A stretch of 64,000 nt of DNA from Rutpela maculata (GCA_936432065.2 OW386287.2:79487804-79551803), one strand, 5' to 3'; counted from the stretch's first letter, positions 1 through 12,365 are shown. Program-made: numbers and translations. Notes: generated by a model not told the origin, from the letters alone.

Positions 1-1374
1 TTGGCTAATTTCCTAAAAAAGTCCTTCTGTAATTTTTTTGTATATGCCATAGTTTTCGAGAAAATCGATATTGAAAATATAAGAAAAATTGAATTTTTAG
101 AAAATGCGTTATATAATCGTTAATATCTTCGCCTATCTAAGAAAATAAGTAAGCAACTGAAATATATTTTTATAACGTTCAATTTTTCACCATAGAAAAT
201 TATAAAAGTAATTAGATTTTTAGGGTTTTTAAGGTCGTGTTAGTAATAGTTGATTTTTTCCCGATTTTTTTTTAATATATATTTGCCAATTATTAACATA
301 TTATAAAAAATAGAATCAGATATGAAATACATTCATTTAATAACCTTATTTTGCAACCATAAAAAATAATAAAAGTCCCTATATGTTTTGTAATTTGGAA
401 ATTGTCTAAGTAAAAAAATTTTTTTCAAATTTTTTTAAGTAGATCTTTGCCAATTGTTGACATGTTATGGAAAAATAAGCAAATGAAAGATTTAATAACT
501 TTATATCATAAAAGATTATGTCAAAAGTAACAAAATGAAACACTTTAGTAGTGAGTTTTGATCTGAGTTTATTTACAAATTTTAAAAACTATATTTTACA
601 ATAGCATTTTTTTTCCTGAGAAATATTAATTTTAAATGGTATGATCAATTAATATGAAGTCTTACCTTTATTTTTAGACCGAGTACTTTCAAAAATATTA
701 AAATACACTAGATTAATTTTCAAGAAAATCCAAAGAAAGGCTGCATATTCAATTTTTCGATGATATTTTTTTTATGCAATTTTTTAACTATTGAATGATT
801 AGAAACAATAAGTATACAAACTAAAAAATAACTTTTTGAGATGAATTTTCAAGATGTTTGGGTCTCTTTTTTTATTTTTAGGAAGCAACAAAAAATTGGC
901 CAAAATTTGGCTAACTTCAACATGCTGGTAAATTTGTAAATGTGAATATTTTTATTCCTAACTTTTTCTGCATTGAAGTACTGCCTTGAACTAAAAGATA
1001 ATGCATTTATAACTTATATTAAAGTCAGTTATTTTTTATAGGCCTGTGAATAGTTAGAGACGCAAAAAATTAAGAGATAACTATATTATATTGTCATTTT
1101 TATATACTAATAAATATCAACAGCTATCAAAGATGGCAATACAAGAGAGTATTTTATATCCCCTTTAAAACCCATTTTGATTTTTCTTCCTAGCTTGTAT
1201 GGTTTTCGAGCAATTCATTTTTTTCTATAGGCCGCGCGCAAAAAATTTCAAATAAACGAAAATTCGCGCGCATTAAAAATACAAATTTTGGAATTTTTTT
1301 CAATATCGATTTTCTCCAAAACCATGGCATATACAACAAAATTACAATAAGACTTTTTTTAGGAAATTAGTCAA
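1..1374. mobile_element. TIR element, probably non-autonomous, cut by the window start
   Basis: Bases 1-77 reappear as reverse complement at about 1299-1374: both contain the pieces TTTCCTAAAAAA/TTTTTTTAGGAAA and GCCATAG/CCATGGC next to ATCGATATTG. The arms are about 75 bp with roughly 85-90% identity by eye. The 1.2 kb between them is AT-rich with no coding potential, apart from a small GC hairpin at 1235-1270 (GCGCGC on both sides). The true left end may lie before base 1, and no target duplication could be checked. Confidence 0.6.
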
Positions 1375-1385
1375 GCTTTCTTTTT

Positions 1386-2020
1386 TATGATGACCAATTT
1401 TTTATATCTTCAACGTTTAACCCGTTATCAGTAAAATAAGGCTTTTTTCATTGAAGGGATGTTTTTTTGGGGGGGGGGGTGCGCACCACCCCCAGAACGG
1501 ATTTTTGTGGTTTTGTGATGTATAACCCCTCCACTAACAGTTACTGAAGGAAAATCTCAGATAACATTTTTTGTGATGGAAATTTTTATAATTATTGGAC
1601 TAATAATCTTTCCGAATGATATATTGAAAATATGGATGTCATATTTAATTGTGACCTCGAATTTTCCTCTCTAATCGAACAATTGTACTGAAATTATTAT
1701 TAAGTTCCTCAGAGTGACTTTTTTAACCTCTTACATTTTTCACTACGGTGAAGGTATGTACATACTCCCAACTATATTTATTTTAGAACTTTTATAATGG
1801 TGTTTTCTTCATCTGTGGACACTAATATTAAAATATATTTGAAAGTTTTCTTATATGTTCATTATTAAGTATTTAGGGAAAATAATAATTTTTGAAAATT
1901 CTGATGATGGTATAGTAAATCGAAACTTTAGGACAAAATTTAATGACCGGAAAAACAAGAATTAAATTGAAGGTTTCATTTTAAGGAAATAACGATACAT
2001 TTAAGATATTGTATTTAATA
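1386..2020. other. Intron sequence, nothing recognised
   Basis: AT-rich. The only feature is a G-tract followed by a C-tract (1470-1494), which can form a short GC-rich hairpin around GTGCGCAC. Confidence 0.6.
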
Positions 2021-2025
2021 ATAGG

Positions 2026-2848
2026 GAGTTATTGGACGCGTAATAAGGGCAAGCAGTATTAAAGTCAGCGTTATTTTGGCATCTACGCCTGCGCAGTTTG
2101 ATCCGCAAATAAGGGATCTCTTATTAAGGATAGTGCTTGTCCTTATTAGTGAAGGGATACTGCAGTGCGTTAAGTTTGCCGTATTTTGACATTTAGCAAC
2201 TTTGACGTTCTATCGCTCACACATTTTTGTTTGTTTACTGGTTTGAATTACTATAACCTTATTTTTTCGTCAGTGTTTATGTTGTGCCGACTGCCGGTGT
2301 TTTTTACAAAGTGTTTTTGTTTCAATAATAAATAATATATCATACCTAAGTACCTGATTCGATTCTTCCCTAAAATTAATAAAAAAAATACAAGGTTAAA
2401 ATTTACTTATGGATTACAGGGATAAAGAAACTATTCAGCAAGATTATTTATTATCACTGAAAATTAATTAGAATAACTAAACAACAATAATATTATTAAT
2501 AGACACGTTGGTTAAAATATGTCCAAAATTGCATACTCGATATCCTCATTTGCCCCTCCTAGGATAAGAGCTTCCAGAATTTGTTCCATATTGAATTTAA
2601 ACAAAGCAATACACAAAAGCACCATCAGAGAACACAAAGGATAGAAAAGACTATATAAAAAAATTATTTATCATTTTTAAGTTAGAGAAAGTAGTGCGCA
2701 AGCGTCAGAATTGCACAGAAATAACGACACGAAAAACGAAGGTGTGTTCCAATAACTAACATTTCGCTGATGAAATAAAGGTAATGCACTAATAAAATAA
2801 GGTAGCCCCTTAATACTGCGTGGCAGTATTTATAATTTCCAATAACTC
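2026..2848. mobile_element. Possible short TIR element
   Basis: GAGTTATTGGA at 2026-2036 is matched by its reverse complement at 2838-2848, and nearby sequence also agrees loosely (AATAATAGG vs AATAAAGAG on the opposite strand). Inside are short motifs repeated near both ends (GCAGTATT at about 2050 and at 2823). Noncoding. The short match makes this tentative. Confidence 0.35.
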
Positions 2849-2854
2849 TTTATT

Positions 2855-3300
2855 AAATTACTCACGTGAACGTAAGTTAAACTCGTCTTAATATATCTGA
2901 AATATCAACCACGTGTATGAGACATATTATACTCTTACAAAGTAACGTAAATATCATAAAATCGAAAACTGTTTGTTTTACTAGTTGCACTGCCTCCATA
3001 TTTATTTATTTAAAGTCGTTTTCGCAATTCCATTTTATAATTTATTAGGAAATAAATTTCATTTCAGATGGATTAATAGCACTAGAAGCGATTCACAGAT
3101 GTTGTGGCCGTCATTTGAAACTTACGATTGTGTAAAATATTTACTACGTCCGAACAACTATTCAACTATGTGTTAAAAATTTTTAGTACACACTATTTTA
3201 ATTAAATTTCTAGTAACTTCCAAGGGAAATAAAAGGTTCTGAATCTAAGCTACGTTAATAAGCCCACCCATTATTCATCATAGCTTCCTTTAATAAATAA
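2855..3300. other. Intron sequence, nothing recognised
   Basis: AT-rich. The ATG frame at 2985-3176 has no recognisable domain. Confidence 0.55.
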
Positions 3301-3305
3301 TACCT

Positions 3306-5221
3306 GTGGGCCGAAAAAATCGATTATCTTTTTTCAACTTTTGATAGCCAAAAAAGTGTTTCTCTAGTTAGTCTTATTAACCAAAAAAAATTTGGTTCAT
3401 TTCCAAAAAGTCTTTGAGGGGTCGCAGAGATTTTGAAATTTTCTAAAATTCTTTAATATGAAACGCCATTAGCTGAAAGAATTTTTATTCTAATTTAGTA
3501 TTTACTTGTATTCAGCGTCCTTCGTACACTACGAGGACATCAAGGACAACGCAACCCCCTCTAATGCCTCCGCACTATCTAATTCTAACGAATTGAGTTA
3601 TTATCGAGATTATTATAAAGTCTTTATTTTGATGGCCGTAAAGAACAATCTTTGGTAAATACTAAATAAAAAAAAACTTATTGTAGAAAAACTATAACAG
3701 AGGAGCACGTTACACTCTCAGAGCCAGGGTCTGTTTATTTTGGCCATGTGTTTCCAGAAACTCGTTCAGCACTTAATATTTCTCAGGCAATTTTAATATA
3801 TCTGCAAGACAATAAATAATATAAGATCGGACAGTATTTTGGCAACTGGATGTGATGGAACAGCAGTTAACACTGGTTTAAAAGGTGGTGTAATTATAAT
3901 TATTAAAACTTCCCTGAATAGGCCATTGCAATGGCTAGTGTGTCAGTTGCACAGAAATGAGTTGCCATTGCGCCATTTGTTACAGAATTTGAAGGGCCAT
4001 ACAAATGAACCGCGATGTTTCTCTGGACATATTGCAAAATGTTGTCAGAATGTGAAAAACGACCAGTTGTGAAATATCAGAAAATAGACGCCCAAAACCC
4101 CAGTGACATAAAAGCAATATCCGATCTCAGTACAGACCAATGCTATTTATTGGAAATTTGTAAAGCAGTGATAAGTGGTCATTATTCAGAAAGTCTTGCC
4201 TTAAAAAATCCTGGAAAATTAGGACATCCACGTTGGTTAACAGCTGCTAACCGCATCCTACTCTTATATGTTGCTACTGAGGATCCAAGCGAAAACTTAC
4301 AAATATTAGCAGACTACATTGTCAAGGTTTATGCTCCGATATGGTTTGAGATTAAGGCCAAACCATCCTGTAAAGACGGCACAAGACATCTCTTTACATT
4401 GGTTAAAAATTCCCGCTGTCTTACAGAAGACCTACGCGAAATTATAGACTCTGTCATTCACAGAAACGCATACTTCGCACACCCCGAAAATATTATATTG
4501 GCGATGATTACTGATAAGCGAAAATGTATTCGTGAATTGGAACTGCGCAGAATTATTAAGACCAGGAAAAATAAATCATAAAATGTAAGATTGTTTAAAA
4601 TACCACGGCTAAGTTTTAGTTGTGAGGATTACGTAGATATGATTGAATGGCATGATATAGTAGTAACAGAATCACCAATCTGATGAAGAAATACATGATA
4701 TGGTTCTACTACAACTACTACTACATGATACGGTTCCCACAAGAAAAATTGAGGCCTTGCAGTTTCCACGTATTCCGTGCCACACGCAAAGTGTTGAACG
4801 GGGAGTAAAATTAGTTACAGAAGCTTCAGCTGCTGTTTGTAGGTTCGCAGCTAGGGACGGTTTTATTAGATCTCAGATAGCATCCCGCAATAAGATGCCT
4901 AAATTTGATTCGAAAATTGATTATAAGCCGTAAAATTACAACATGGTTGGATGGTTAGGTGTTGGGACGGGTGAAACTCAATATGCAGCCACCTCCCCAT
5001 GGTGAGTGTACTATTGATTTGCATTGTAACAAGCAAAGTGCTCAAAAAATTTAAAAAACTACTACATATTATAATAATAAATTTTAAAGTGACTGCGCCC
5101 CCTCAAGGAATACTTTGTTTTAAAAAATCTTTTAGGGAGTTCATGAGAGACTCATAAGCTCTTTTGGACTATCAGAATAGAAAATAATGTATTTGAATTT
5201 TTTAATGCGTTTTCGGCCCAC
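3306..5221 (+). mobile_element. DNA transposon relic with 12-bp TIRs
   Basis: GTGGGCCGAAAA at 3306-3317 is exactly inverted at 5210-5221. Between them lies a broken protein-coding region (3839-4933) of a family I recognise as multi-copy in insect genomes. Outside the 12-bp match the ends diverge. If the TIR extends outwards it would start with a sequence like TAGGGTGGGCC, but I cannot fix the terminal base or a target duplication. The ends and the protein together suggest a class II element of about 1.9 kb. Confidence 0.6.
3839..4933 (+). pseudogene. Insect repeat-family protein, probably transposase-like, frameshifted
   Basis: Three frame segments on one strand read as one decayed protein. 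Segment 1 (3839-4072) has GCDGTAVNTG and RPLQWLVCQLHRNELPLRHL. Segment 2 (4015-4581, another frame) has LSTDQCYLLEICKAV, GHPRWLTAANRILLLYVAT, VYAPIWFEIKAKPSCKDG and NAYFAHPENIILAM. Segment 3 (within 4700-4933) has FPRIPCHTQSVERGVKLVTEA and ends with DGFIRSQIASRNKMPKF. I recognise this order from many uncharacterised, high-copy insect proteins. The Asp in GCDGTAVNTG and later acidic residues would suit an RNase-H-fold transposase, but that is inference. At least two frameshifts and in-frame stops make it non-functional. The N-terminus is missing. Confidence 0.7.
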
Positions 5222-5225
5222 CCTA

Positions 5226-5415
5226 CTATAGCCCTGTCAATGAATGGCTTCTAGAGGGAAATGCCGAGATCACAATTTGACTTGACTATTTAGGAGGTAA
5301 ACATACCCAAAGTCTGCGAACGTAGGTGGTGGGGGAGTGCAGGGGGGGCACGAATAAGGTCCTGGTTTTTTCTTTTTCGCTCATGTCTCGAAAACGGTTA
5401 GCCCTAATCAAAAAG
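5226..5415. other. Intron spacer with G-rich tract
   Basis: No gene. A purine/G-rich segment (5323-5350) resembles other G-rich tracts in the window. Confidence 0.5.
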
Positions 5416-5419
5416 ACTA

Positions 5420-6390
5420 TATGGCTATATGCTGGCAATATGCAAAATTAAAGCTGACTAAATTTTCTACAATAATGTTTCTATTAATTTTTTTTGTATC
5501 TATTATGGTTCAGTAACGAATTGTATATCTTTTGACTGTATTCTACCTTTATTATAAATTTATTATAAATTGAATAAAAATTTTAATAATCATCGTAGAA
5601 AAAAATTTCTTGGCAGATATCCGTTTCACAGCAGACTGAACTCAAATATCGAATAAAAAATGTCTTTGCATCTGTAAGTATGTGTGTGCGTGTATATGTA
5701 TGTGTGCGTGTATGCTGCTTCTTGTAAATATGATAACTTCTGTTAGACTTAAAATATTTAATTATAATTTGGAATATATGTAAAATAGCATATTACAATA
5801 ATCCCTATTGAAATTGGGCCATATCTATAATACACAGTCATAACCAGAGGCCTACAAAATCTCACTTCATAATAATCTTATTAAAAATACCATGTCCATA
5901 TTTTAGGATAACATTGATATATCATTTAATTTAAACAAAGTTGGTTTGCCTAACATACATCCGGTATATTGCGGTTTATAAATCTTATACATCTTCTTAT
6001 TTTTGTATGCTTAATCAAAACCTTAGTAATAAAAATAAAACCTGAAATTAAAATAAAACATATTGTACGTATGAGAGTTTGTAGGCCTCTGGTTATCATC
6101 ATGTATTACAGATATGGCCCAATTTCAATAGAGATTGTTGTAATATGCTGTTTTACATATGTTATAAATTGTAATTAAAAATTTTAAGTCTAACAGAAGT
6201 TATCATGTTTACAAGAAAGGGTATACACGCACACATACATATACATACATACATACACGCTCACACACACTTACAGACGCAAAAACATTTTTCATTCGAT
6301 ATTTGAGTTCAGTCTACAAAAAAAATTAATAGAAACATTATTGTAAAAAATTTAGTCAGCTTTAATTTAGTATATAGCCACTTTTTGTTG
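5420..6390. repeat. Long foldback (inverted repeat) element, ~970 bp
   Basis: The left arm (about 5445-5870) and right arm (about 6070-6375) are reverse complements, with shared blocks AAAGCTGACTAAATTTT, TAATAGAAACATTA, the CA/TG-repeat stretch, CTAACAGAAGTTATCAT, GGCCCAATTTCAATAG and AGAGGCCTACAAA. The left arm carries an extra ~150 bp (5475-5625). The spacer of about 190 bp is AT-rich. The structure is that of a foldback-type MITE. ATG frames inside it (such as 5969-6178) are incidental. Confidence 0.8.
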
Positions 6391-6627
6391 GTAAAATCGC
6401 GGCCTTCTATTATTAAAACTAAAAATAAAAAAAATTGTTTTTTGAAAATCAAAATAATATTTTAGGGTCAGATCATATGCATTTTAGCCAGCAGGATCCA
6501 TGTACGCAAAAAATTATAGGTTGTCCCATTTAAAAATTTGGTTTTCGTGTCAATTACATCTAAACCGGAAGTCAGCCATTTTGGTTTTTTATATCATATA
6601 ATTGAAAATTTCAATCCATATAAGGCT

Positions 6628-7050
6628 AACTTCTATGTTAGATGTACTAGGGATTTTTTTTTTTTTTAAATTAAAGGTAAAGAGCCCACCTTTCGATTAA
6701 AATGGGTCCGAAAAGGGCCACGTTAATAGATCTTATTTTATTTTTTTTAAATGCGCTAGCAACGGAAACGCTGTCAACGACTGTTTCGCGGTCAACTTCT
6801 ATGTTAGATATATTAGGGACTTATTTCTTTCTTTAAATTAAACCTTTCGATTAAAATCAGTCCGAAAAGGGCCAGGTTAATAGATCTTATTTTAGTTTAG
6901 TTTAACATAAAAAATGCGCTAGCAGCGGAAACGCCGTCGACGACAATTTCGCGGCTAACTTCTATGTTAGATGTACTAGGGACTTAATTTTTTTTTTAAA
7001 TTAAAGTTAAAGAGCCCACCTTTTGATTAAAATCGGTCCGAAAAGGTCCA
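6628..7050. repeat. Tandem repeat, ~165-bp unit, 2.6 copies
   Basis: AACTTCTATGTTAGAT recurs at 6628, 6794 and 6957, each followed by ATTAGGGACTT-like sequence, TTTCGATTAAAAT, GTCCGAAAAGG and a GCGCTAGCA..GGAAACGC block. Copies differ by substitutions and poly-T length. Confidence 0.85.
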
Positions 7051-7099
7051 GGTTACTATTTTTTTTTAATACGAGTTTTACCTGAAAAATAAGTGTTGG

Positions 7100-7400
7100 C
7101 CGACGGGGGAGAGTAGGGGACTTTTTGGTACGTGTTATTCTGGACCAAAACTACAATTCTGCAAATTTTCAGCTTTACAATAATTAATTTTTTTCTCAGA
7201 TCTCAAAACTGAAGAGCAGGGTCGGGTGGTGGGGAGAAATTCGAAAAAAAAATTTATTCACATCTCAGATTTTATGAGCGGGGGGGTCAACCATGTTAAG
7301 AATTAAAGTTTTATGGTTGCGGTACTTATACAAACCTGGAAAACGTGTTGGAGAAAAAACAGTAAAGGAATAATATCGTCATCTACAACATAAATGAAGA
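7100..7400. other. Spacer with a TGAGCGGGGGGG G-rich motif
   Basis: No gene seen. A G-rich stretch near 7270 (TTTATGAGCGGGGGGGTC) resembles the minisatellites at 33241 and 63140. Confidence 0.5.
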
Positions 7401-7421
7401 TTTACATTTACATTTAGGTCC

Positions 7422-7800
7422 CCTATAGGGACTTAAAATGTGTGTATGTGCCGTACATAAATTGGTCATCCAGAAGACATCCGTTGGCGCACATATAATG
7501 GAAGTTCAGTGTGGTATTCATATACATATCTCGGAAACATGTTGGATAGAAAGCGATATGGAGATATTATCATTTATTACAAAAATATAATATTTAAATC
7601 AACGGACACGAGATGGACGCCCATCTTCTGTCCTTATATGGACTTAAAAATGTACATACTTTCCGTATATAGAATAGACATTCAGAGGACGTCCATTCCG
7701 CACAATTTCAAAGCAAATTCAATGAGAGATGTCCAGTGAATGTCCAATTTACTTCCATGAACGTCAGTACCTTAAACGGACATAAAATGGACGTCCGGCA
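7422..7800. repeat. Degenerate tandem repeat, ~210-bp period
   Basis: The block CCCTATAGGGACTTAAAATG (7422) recurs as CCTTATATGGACTTAAAAATG-like sequence about 210 bp later, each followed by ..CCGTA..A, CA(T)CCAGA(G)GAC and CCGTTGGCGCA/CCATTCCGCA. GGACGTCC-like palindromes recur in it. The ATG frame 7509-7739 runs across the repeat and has no recognisable domain. Confidence 0.6.
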
Positions 7801-7811
7801 GGCATTTTGCT

Positions 7812-9230
7812 ACCGAAAATACGATTTTTAAATCTGTAGTGTTATTTTGATATTTTATGGCTGGCTTTTATGGCCTTTTTTATGTGCCCAATAAATTTGT
7901 AGACAACTATACACTAGCCAATGTCGAAGAACAACGGAAAATCGTTTACGGCTATGTATCAGAGAGAATTGGAACATTTTCGAACATTTAATTTAATTTC
8001 AAATGCTTTCATCCAGTTACTTTACAAATAAAGCTTTCGTTTCCTCACTTTCTTTATTTTCGTTATCTGCTAACAAGAACTACTTTAGTGTAGACAAAGT
8101 CATATCATTATTTTCGATATTCTTTCATTGGAAAAAGCCAAAAATTCATAAAACATTGATGGTCATTTTGTTATAAATTTCGAATTATCAAACTTTGTAT
8201 GGTATGATGCCACACGTAAATGGATCATCCTGTACATTTCGAAATATTTTTAAACTATACATGCACCCCCCGTTCCTGAAAATTTTCAATATCTTTTATA
8301 GGAGGGCCAGGAGAGACTGAGACAGTGAGACACCGTTTCTAAGGATAAGTAAAGGTATATTTCTGTATTATGCTATTATGCGGAATTGCTTACTCCTTCC
8401 TATTTATAGACAGATTTTAATTGACCAAAAGGATGCTATACTGAACTTATTGAATAAAACAGAAAGGGAGGTATGGTGGGCTGCATAAAAGGAAAATTAA
8501 TTTAACAACTTTAAACAAAGGGATGCATGGAATCGTAGCACGGCATTATTACCAATAATAGACTGTAAATTAATTCAATCACCAGAACGCCTAGCAGAGA
8601 ACTAATAGCAAACAATCAAGCGGCGTCCACACATGACGCCCAACTCCAATGTTGGCTTTGATCTATTTCATTTTATAGCTCTCAAATGGAAAACGTTCAC
8701 AACGTTTCACTAGATCAAGCACTACCTACAAATAATTATTGTCATCTACACAGGAACGCTTGGTCCGGCAAATTCATTTTATGTCCCTCCAGGGCCGTCT
8801 TAAGACTATAATTCTATGTGACTGAAGTTCTAAACGTTGAAAAACAAACGGAAACTGAAGAAAAGAAATAAGTCGTAAAAATATGACGAATGGACGTTTG
8901 TCGACGCATAATATGAATTCTTGGCTGATAATGCTAATTTAAATGATTACTAATAACCCCATGGCCAATAGGCTCACTTAGCATATTTTTTTTATTACGT
9001 TTTCCAAAAGATCTGTTAACTTTAAAGTAAAATGCAAAAAAACAGAATATTCAAGGATCTATATAGGCGTTAAAATTAATCAGGAATATCGACGCTGATG
9101 ATGTCATTAACTCCCAGTTGCACTTTCATTGCCCTCTTTTCGGCACTTATATGCTGCATGCTTTTATGTTAAAATACTTCAATAGTCTCCAAATCATCAT
9201 AATCAAGTACATATCTGGCAGATTAGACAA
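7812..9230. other. Intron sequence with one dispersed repeat
   Basis: No gene recognised. About 8888-8960 (GGACGTTT.TCGAC block followed by a TAATGC.AATTTAAA block) resembles 58699-58770, so it belongs to a dispersed repeat. The segment 8330-8590 looks weakly protein-like but I could not assign it. Confidence 0.45.
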
Positions 9231-9571
9231 TTGCCGAATTCCAACAAATAAACGCACCTTCGAGACAGACTTTCGGATACAATGACGCTTCGGTTCATAT
9301 TTAAAGCAGTATATTTCTAAAACTACTTATCAGATCGACTTCATATTTTCAGTGTTATAACTATTCGTATTACTTCGCATAAACTTACTAAAAAGTGAAA
9401 TATGAAATTTTACTAAACGACCTGTTGATGCAAAACACCGTTTTAAACTTCGCGAATTTTTTATGTTTTTATAAAAAATTATGAGACAACACCCTAGAGT
9501 TCCCGGAAACCAACCTCAGAACATCAAGACCGCGAGAAAACGTAGATATTATATTTAGTGGATGCAATTTT

Positions 9572-9979
9572 TTGCATATTTCAATAAAAAAAATCCACGT
9601 TTTTGTTCATCCTCGACGTTCTGAGGGAGGTTTCCGGGGATTCTGGAGATTGGAAAAAACTTTGTCTGTAACTTTGAAGATGCACAATAAGTGCGCAGAA
9701 AATTGCATCGGTATTACACCCCACGTTCTGAGGGTGGTTTACGAAAACTCTAGGAGTTGCAAAAAAGCGCTTTTGGATGCGGATTTAAATCGTAAATTAA
9801 ATTTTTGCCAGTGGACTCAAAACCAAATTAGACAAATTGAGGAATTTTTCAAATTTGTGTTGTTCACGGATAAATCAACGCTTCATCGCAATGGATTTGT
9901 GAATAGGCACAATTTCCATTACTATGCATTTGAAAAAAAATGCGAAAGTTTTTCCCCTCCCATAAATCTGTTTATTTGA
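9572..9979 (+). pseudogene. mariner-type transposase fragment
   Basis: The frame includes KLNFCQWTQNQIRQ, FFKFVLFTDKSTLHRNGFVN and RHNFHYYAFE. This matches the segment of mariner-like transposases around the first catalytic aspartate (usually FCxW..., LFTDEATF...G..N.HNxHYW). The catalytic aspartate is within FTDK, so the usual glutamate after it is changed to lysine. Neither the N-terminal DNA-binding region nor the later acidic residues can be read, and no TIRs were found. It is a dead fragment. The region upstream (9240-9570) may be the same element in damaged form. Confidence 0.7.
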
Positions 9980-9989
9980 AAAAAAATTA

Positions 9990-10640
9990 ATTAGTCAAAT
10001 ATTAGAGATAACAGCGAACAAATTCTATTTTGGTTTTTCAAAATCACACCACAGTGAAAAAAGTTCGGGGAGGTTGAATAATTTCCCTTTCCCTGCCTCC
10101 TCCCCCTCTCCTAATTTGCCCACCACTCTCATCGTCCGGATCCATCAATTCTTATCTATTTTACCTACCTCAAAAAAATCTCAGCCCCCTAACTCCTTTT
10201 TTTCATGAAAAAATTAAGGAATTACTTTTTTGTGTATTAGTGTTATGGCAAAAAAACGTGTATTTAAAAAAAAGTTTCACGAAAAGTTACCGTCCGATTT
10301 GAAAAAAAATTTACCAGATTATGCGCTTCCGCGAGGTCTTCAATTTTTAGTTTAACTTTTCTTTCTTCAAGTCAATAATAACAGAGTTATAGTGAAAAAA
10401 CGTGATTTTGCGAATTTTAAATGCGAATTCCTACCCCACCTCGTGTGATTAAGCTGGACTAACTTGATAACATGATAAAAGAGAATGCGTGTAACACAAC
10501 TATAAAAAAAAAAATTGTAAAAGTTGGTTTCAAAACTCTTCTTTTTCTCGCAGATCCGCTCCAGTACTATATGAACTCATAAAGCATATACCGTATAATA
10601 GCTTCTAGTGTTCCCCAATTAGATTCTATATATTTTCCTA
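9990..10640. other. Intron sequence with pyrimidine-rich tract
   Basis: No gene. A C/T-rich tract lies at 10080-10130. Confidence 0.5.
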
Positions 10641-10650
10641 ACATCTAGCG

Positions 10651-11035
10651 TCACACTACCGATTCCTTAAACATTTCGAATGTTAAAACATTATTTATGT
10701 AAACCATGTTGCAGAATTTTAGGCATGATTCTATGATCCTATGTGTCATACAGGTGATCAGAGGCCTTGGAAAGATCCATATAGGGAACTTGGCGCCTAA
10801 TTCGTCTAGTAATATGCGAAATACATTGAGTTGTGCAAATAACCCATTAGTTGTAGTTGACTTATCACCCATGAATTCGTGTTATTTCACATGCTTATAT
10901 ATTACATAATAGTGCAGAAGAATCTCAAAGACCTTACTGAAGTTATATAAAGTCGCAATGGAACGATAATTGTAAATTGGACGAATTCGAGGTATTTTCC
11001 ACACCTTGGGAATTTGCATGTTTTTAGAATTAAAT
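10651..11035 (-). pseudogene. LINE reverse transcriptase fragment (Jockey-type)
   Basis: On the reverse strand the sequence reads, with stops and shifts, VWKIPRIRPIYNYRSIATLY, then NFSKVFEILLHYYV, then TTTNGLFAQLNVFRILLDEL. These correspond to the RT segment with RPIS...FSKVFE...STxxNL in Jockey/CR1-like non-LTR elements. In-frame stops and loss of the catalytic motifs make it a fragment only. It is on the opposite strand to the host gene. Confidence 0.72.
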
Positions 11036-11039
11036 TAAA

Positions 11040-11460
11040 TATCTCATTAAGCAAAAATAAAATGATTTAAGACAAGAGTAATATTATCTGTCAAAGTAAT
11101 GATGGCAAAGAAACAAGTTGCATAATGTGTTAACATATGTAGTACAGTAAATACAAATAGTGTCTCTTAATTAAGTGGTGTCTGAGATCTTGGTCTCACA
11201 TTAAATAAAAAGTTGTAATTACCATACTTTACATTCATTGTTTGAAAGACTATTTCCTGTCCATATATGAATATATCACATGACAATCTATTCCACATTA
11301 CATTTAAATAATTTTATAACTTTATTAATATTAACCATTATTAATAATACTTCATATATTATTTTATTTTATGAACTGATATATTTCACCAGTGTAGTGT
11401 ATTTTACCGGATAAATGAAATATATTTTAAGCTCTAAAGCTAAGCTGTTATAATTATGAT
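11040..11460. other. AT-rich intron before the PH exon
   Basis: Nothing recognised apart from expected intron sequence leading to the exon acceptor at 11494. Confidence 0.6.
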
Positions 11461-11495
11461 ATAAAATATTGATTAAAATGTTTTTATCGTTTCAG

Positions 11496-11576
11496 GCTGT
11501 GATTTTCGATGAAATCGAACTCACCGACCTGTGCCTAGCCGAGTGTTCAACTAAAAACGTCAATCACAGTTTTCAG
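11496..11576 (+). CDS. Diacylglycerol kinase eta/delta-like, PH-domain exon
   Basis: Internal exon of 27 codons, phase 0 at both ends, running from AVIFDEIELTDL to NVNHSFQ. It is preceded by a T-rich tract and AG (11494-11495) and followed by a GTAATT donor (11577). The peptide matches the middle of the PH domain of insect type II diacylglycerol kinases (pattern VIFDEVDLTD...ESSTKNVNNSF in the fly eta isoform, from memory). Type II DGKs phosphorylate diacylglycerol to phosphatidic acid, and the PH domain helps place them at membranes. Splicing to 21575 continues the domain directly (SFQ then VITPFRSL). The first half of the PH domain must lie upstream of the window; I did not find it in 1-11495. 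Codon choice is less AT-rich than the surroundings, as expected for a constrained exon. Confidence 0.93.
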
Positions 11577-11879
11577 GTAATTATGTACTATATACAAATT
11601 ATTCTATTATATTATTTTATACACTGTTATATAATAATGTCAGCAATGATTTTCAATGATATGAGCCTGGTATCAATCTCTTCGTCAAGAAATATATATT
11701 AGGGAAAAAAATTATGGTTTAAAAACAAAATGACGTCACAGGGTACTGGATTTTTTCTTAAGTTACTAATGACATATTTGTTAGATATCAATGTAACTGA
11801 CTACATTTCTAGGACTCTTAGGACTCCTCGCCAGTGGCGTAGGCAGGGAGGAAATGTGACAAGATTCCCAAAAAAATTA

Positions 11880-12365
11880 TAACTGCCGTATACTTTAAAA
11901 AGAATTTTGGTTTCGGCAAAACGTTTTAATATTTTGATATTGTTGTTCATATTTTCTGATGAAAATGCACATTTCTCGATATACAGTTTGTCAAAACTAG
12001 ATAATTTGACTCATTTTACACAATCAAGAAGTTTTCAATCTTAAACTACTAACTTTAGGGGAAAAATGCAAGAATTAAAACATTAAAGTCCAATAAAGAT
12101 CAAGAAATTTCGAAAAAATTATCTGGCCTTTATTGGACTTAACGAACGTTTTTTGACCCTTATATTTTTTCCTAAAGTTAATAGTTTAAGAGTAAAAACT
12201 GCCTGAACATCTAAAATAACAATCTATCTAGTTTTGACAAGTTGTATCTCAAAAACCGTCCATTATTGGAGGTCTTGCCCTTTCAATCTTTTATTCAGAA
12301 ACAATACGTTAAAATTTGAGAACTTTTAACCGAAATTTCAATTTAAAGTGTGTAGTACTGTGTAG
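11880..12365. repeat. Foldback element, ~490 bp
   Basis: The arms meet near 12110. Inverted blocks include GTCAAAACTAGAT (11993 vs 12228), CTTAAACTA.TAACTTTAGG (12040 vs 12170), and AAAGTCCAATAAAG (12085) vs CTTTATTGGACTT (12127). The outer parts agree more weakly. Noncoding; the shape is of a MITE or foldback. Confidence 0.75.
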
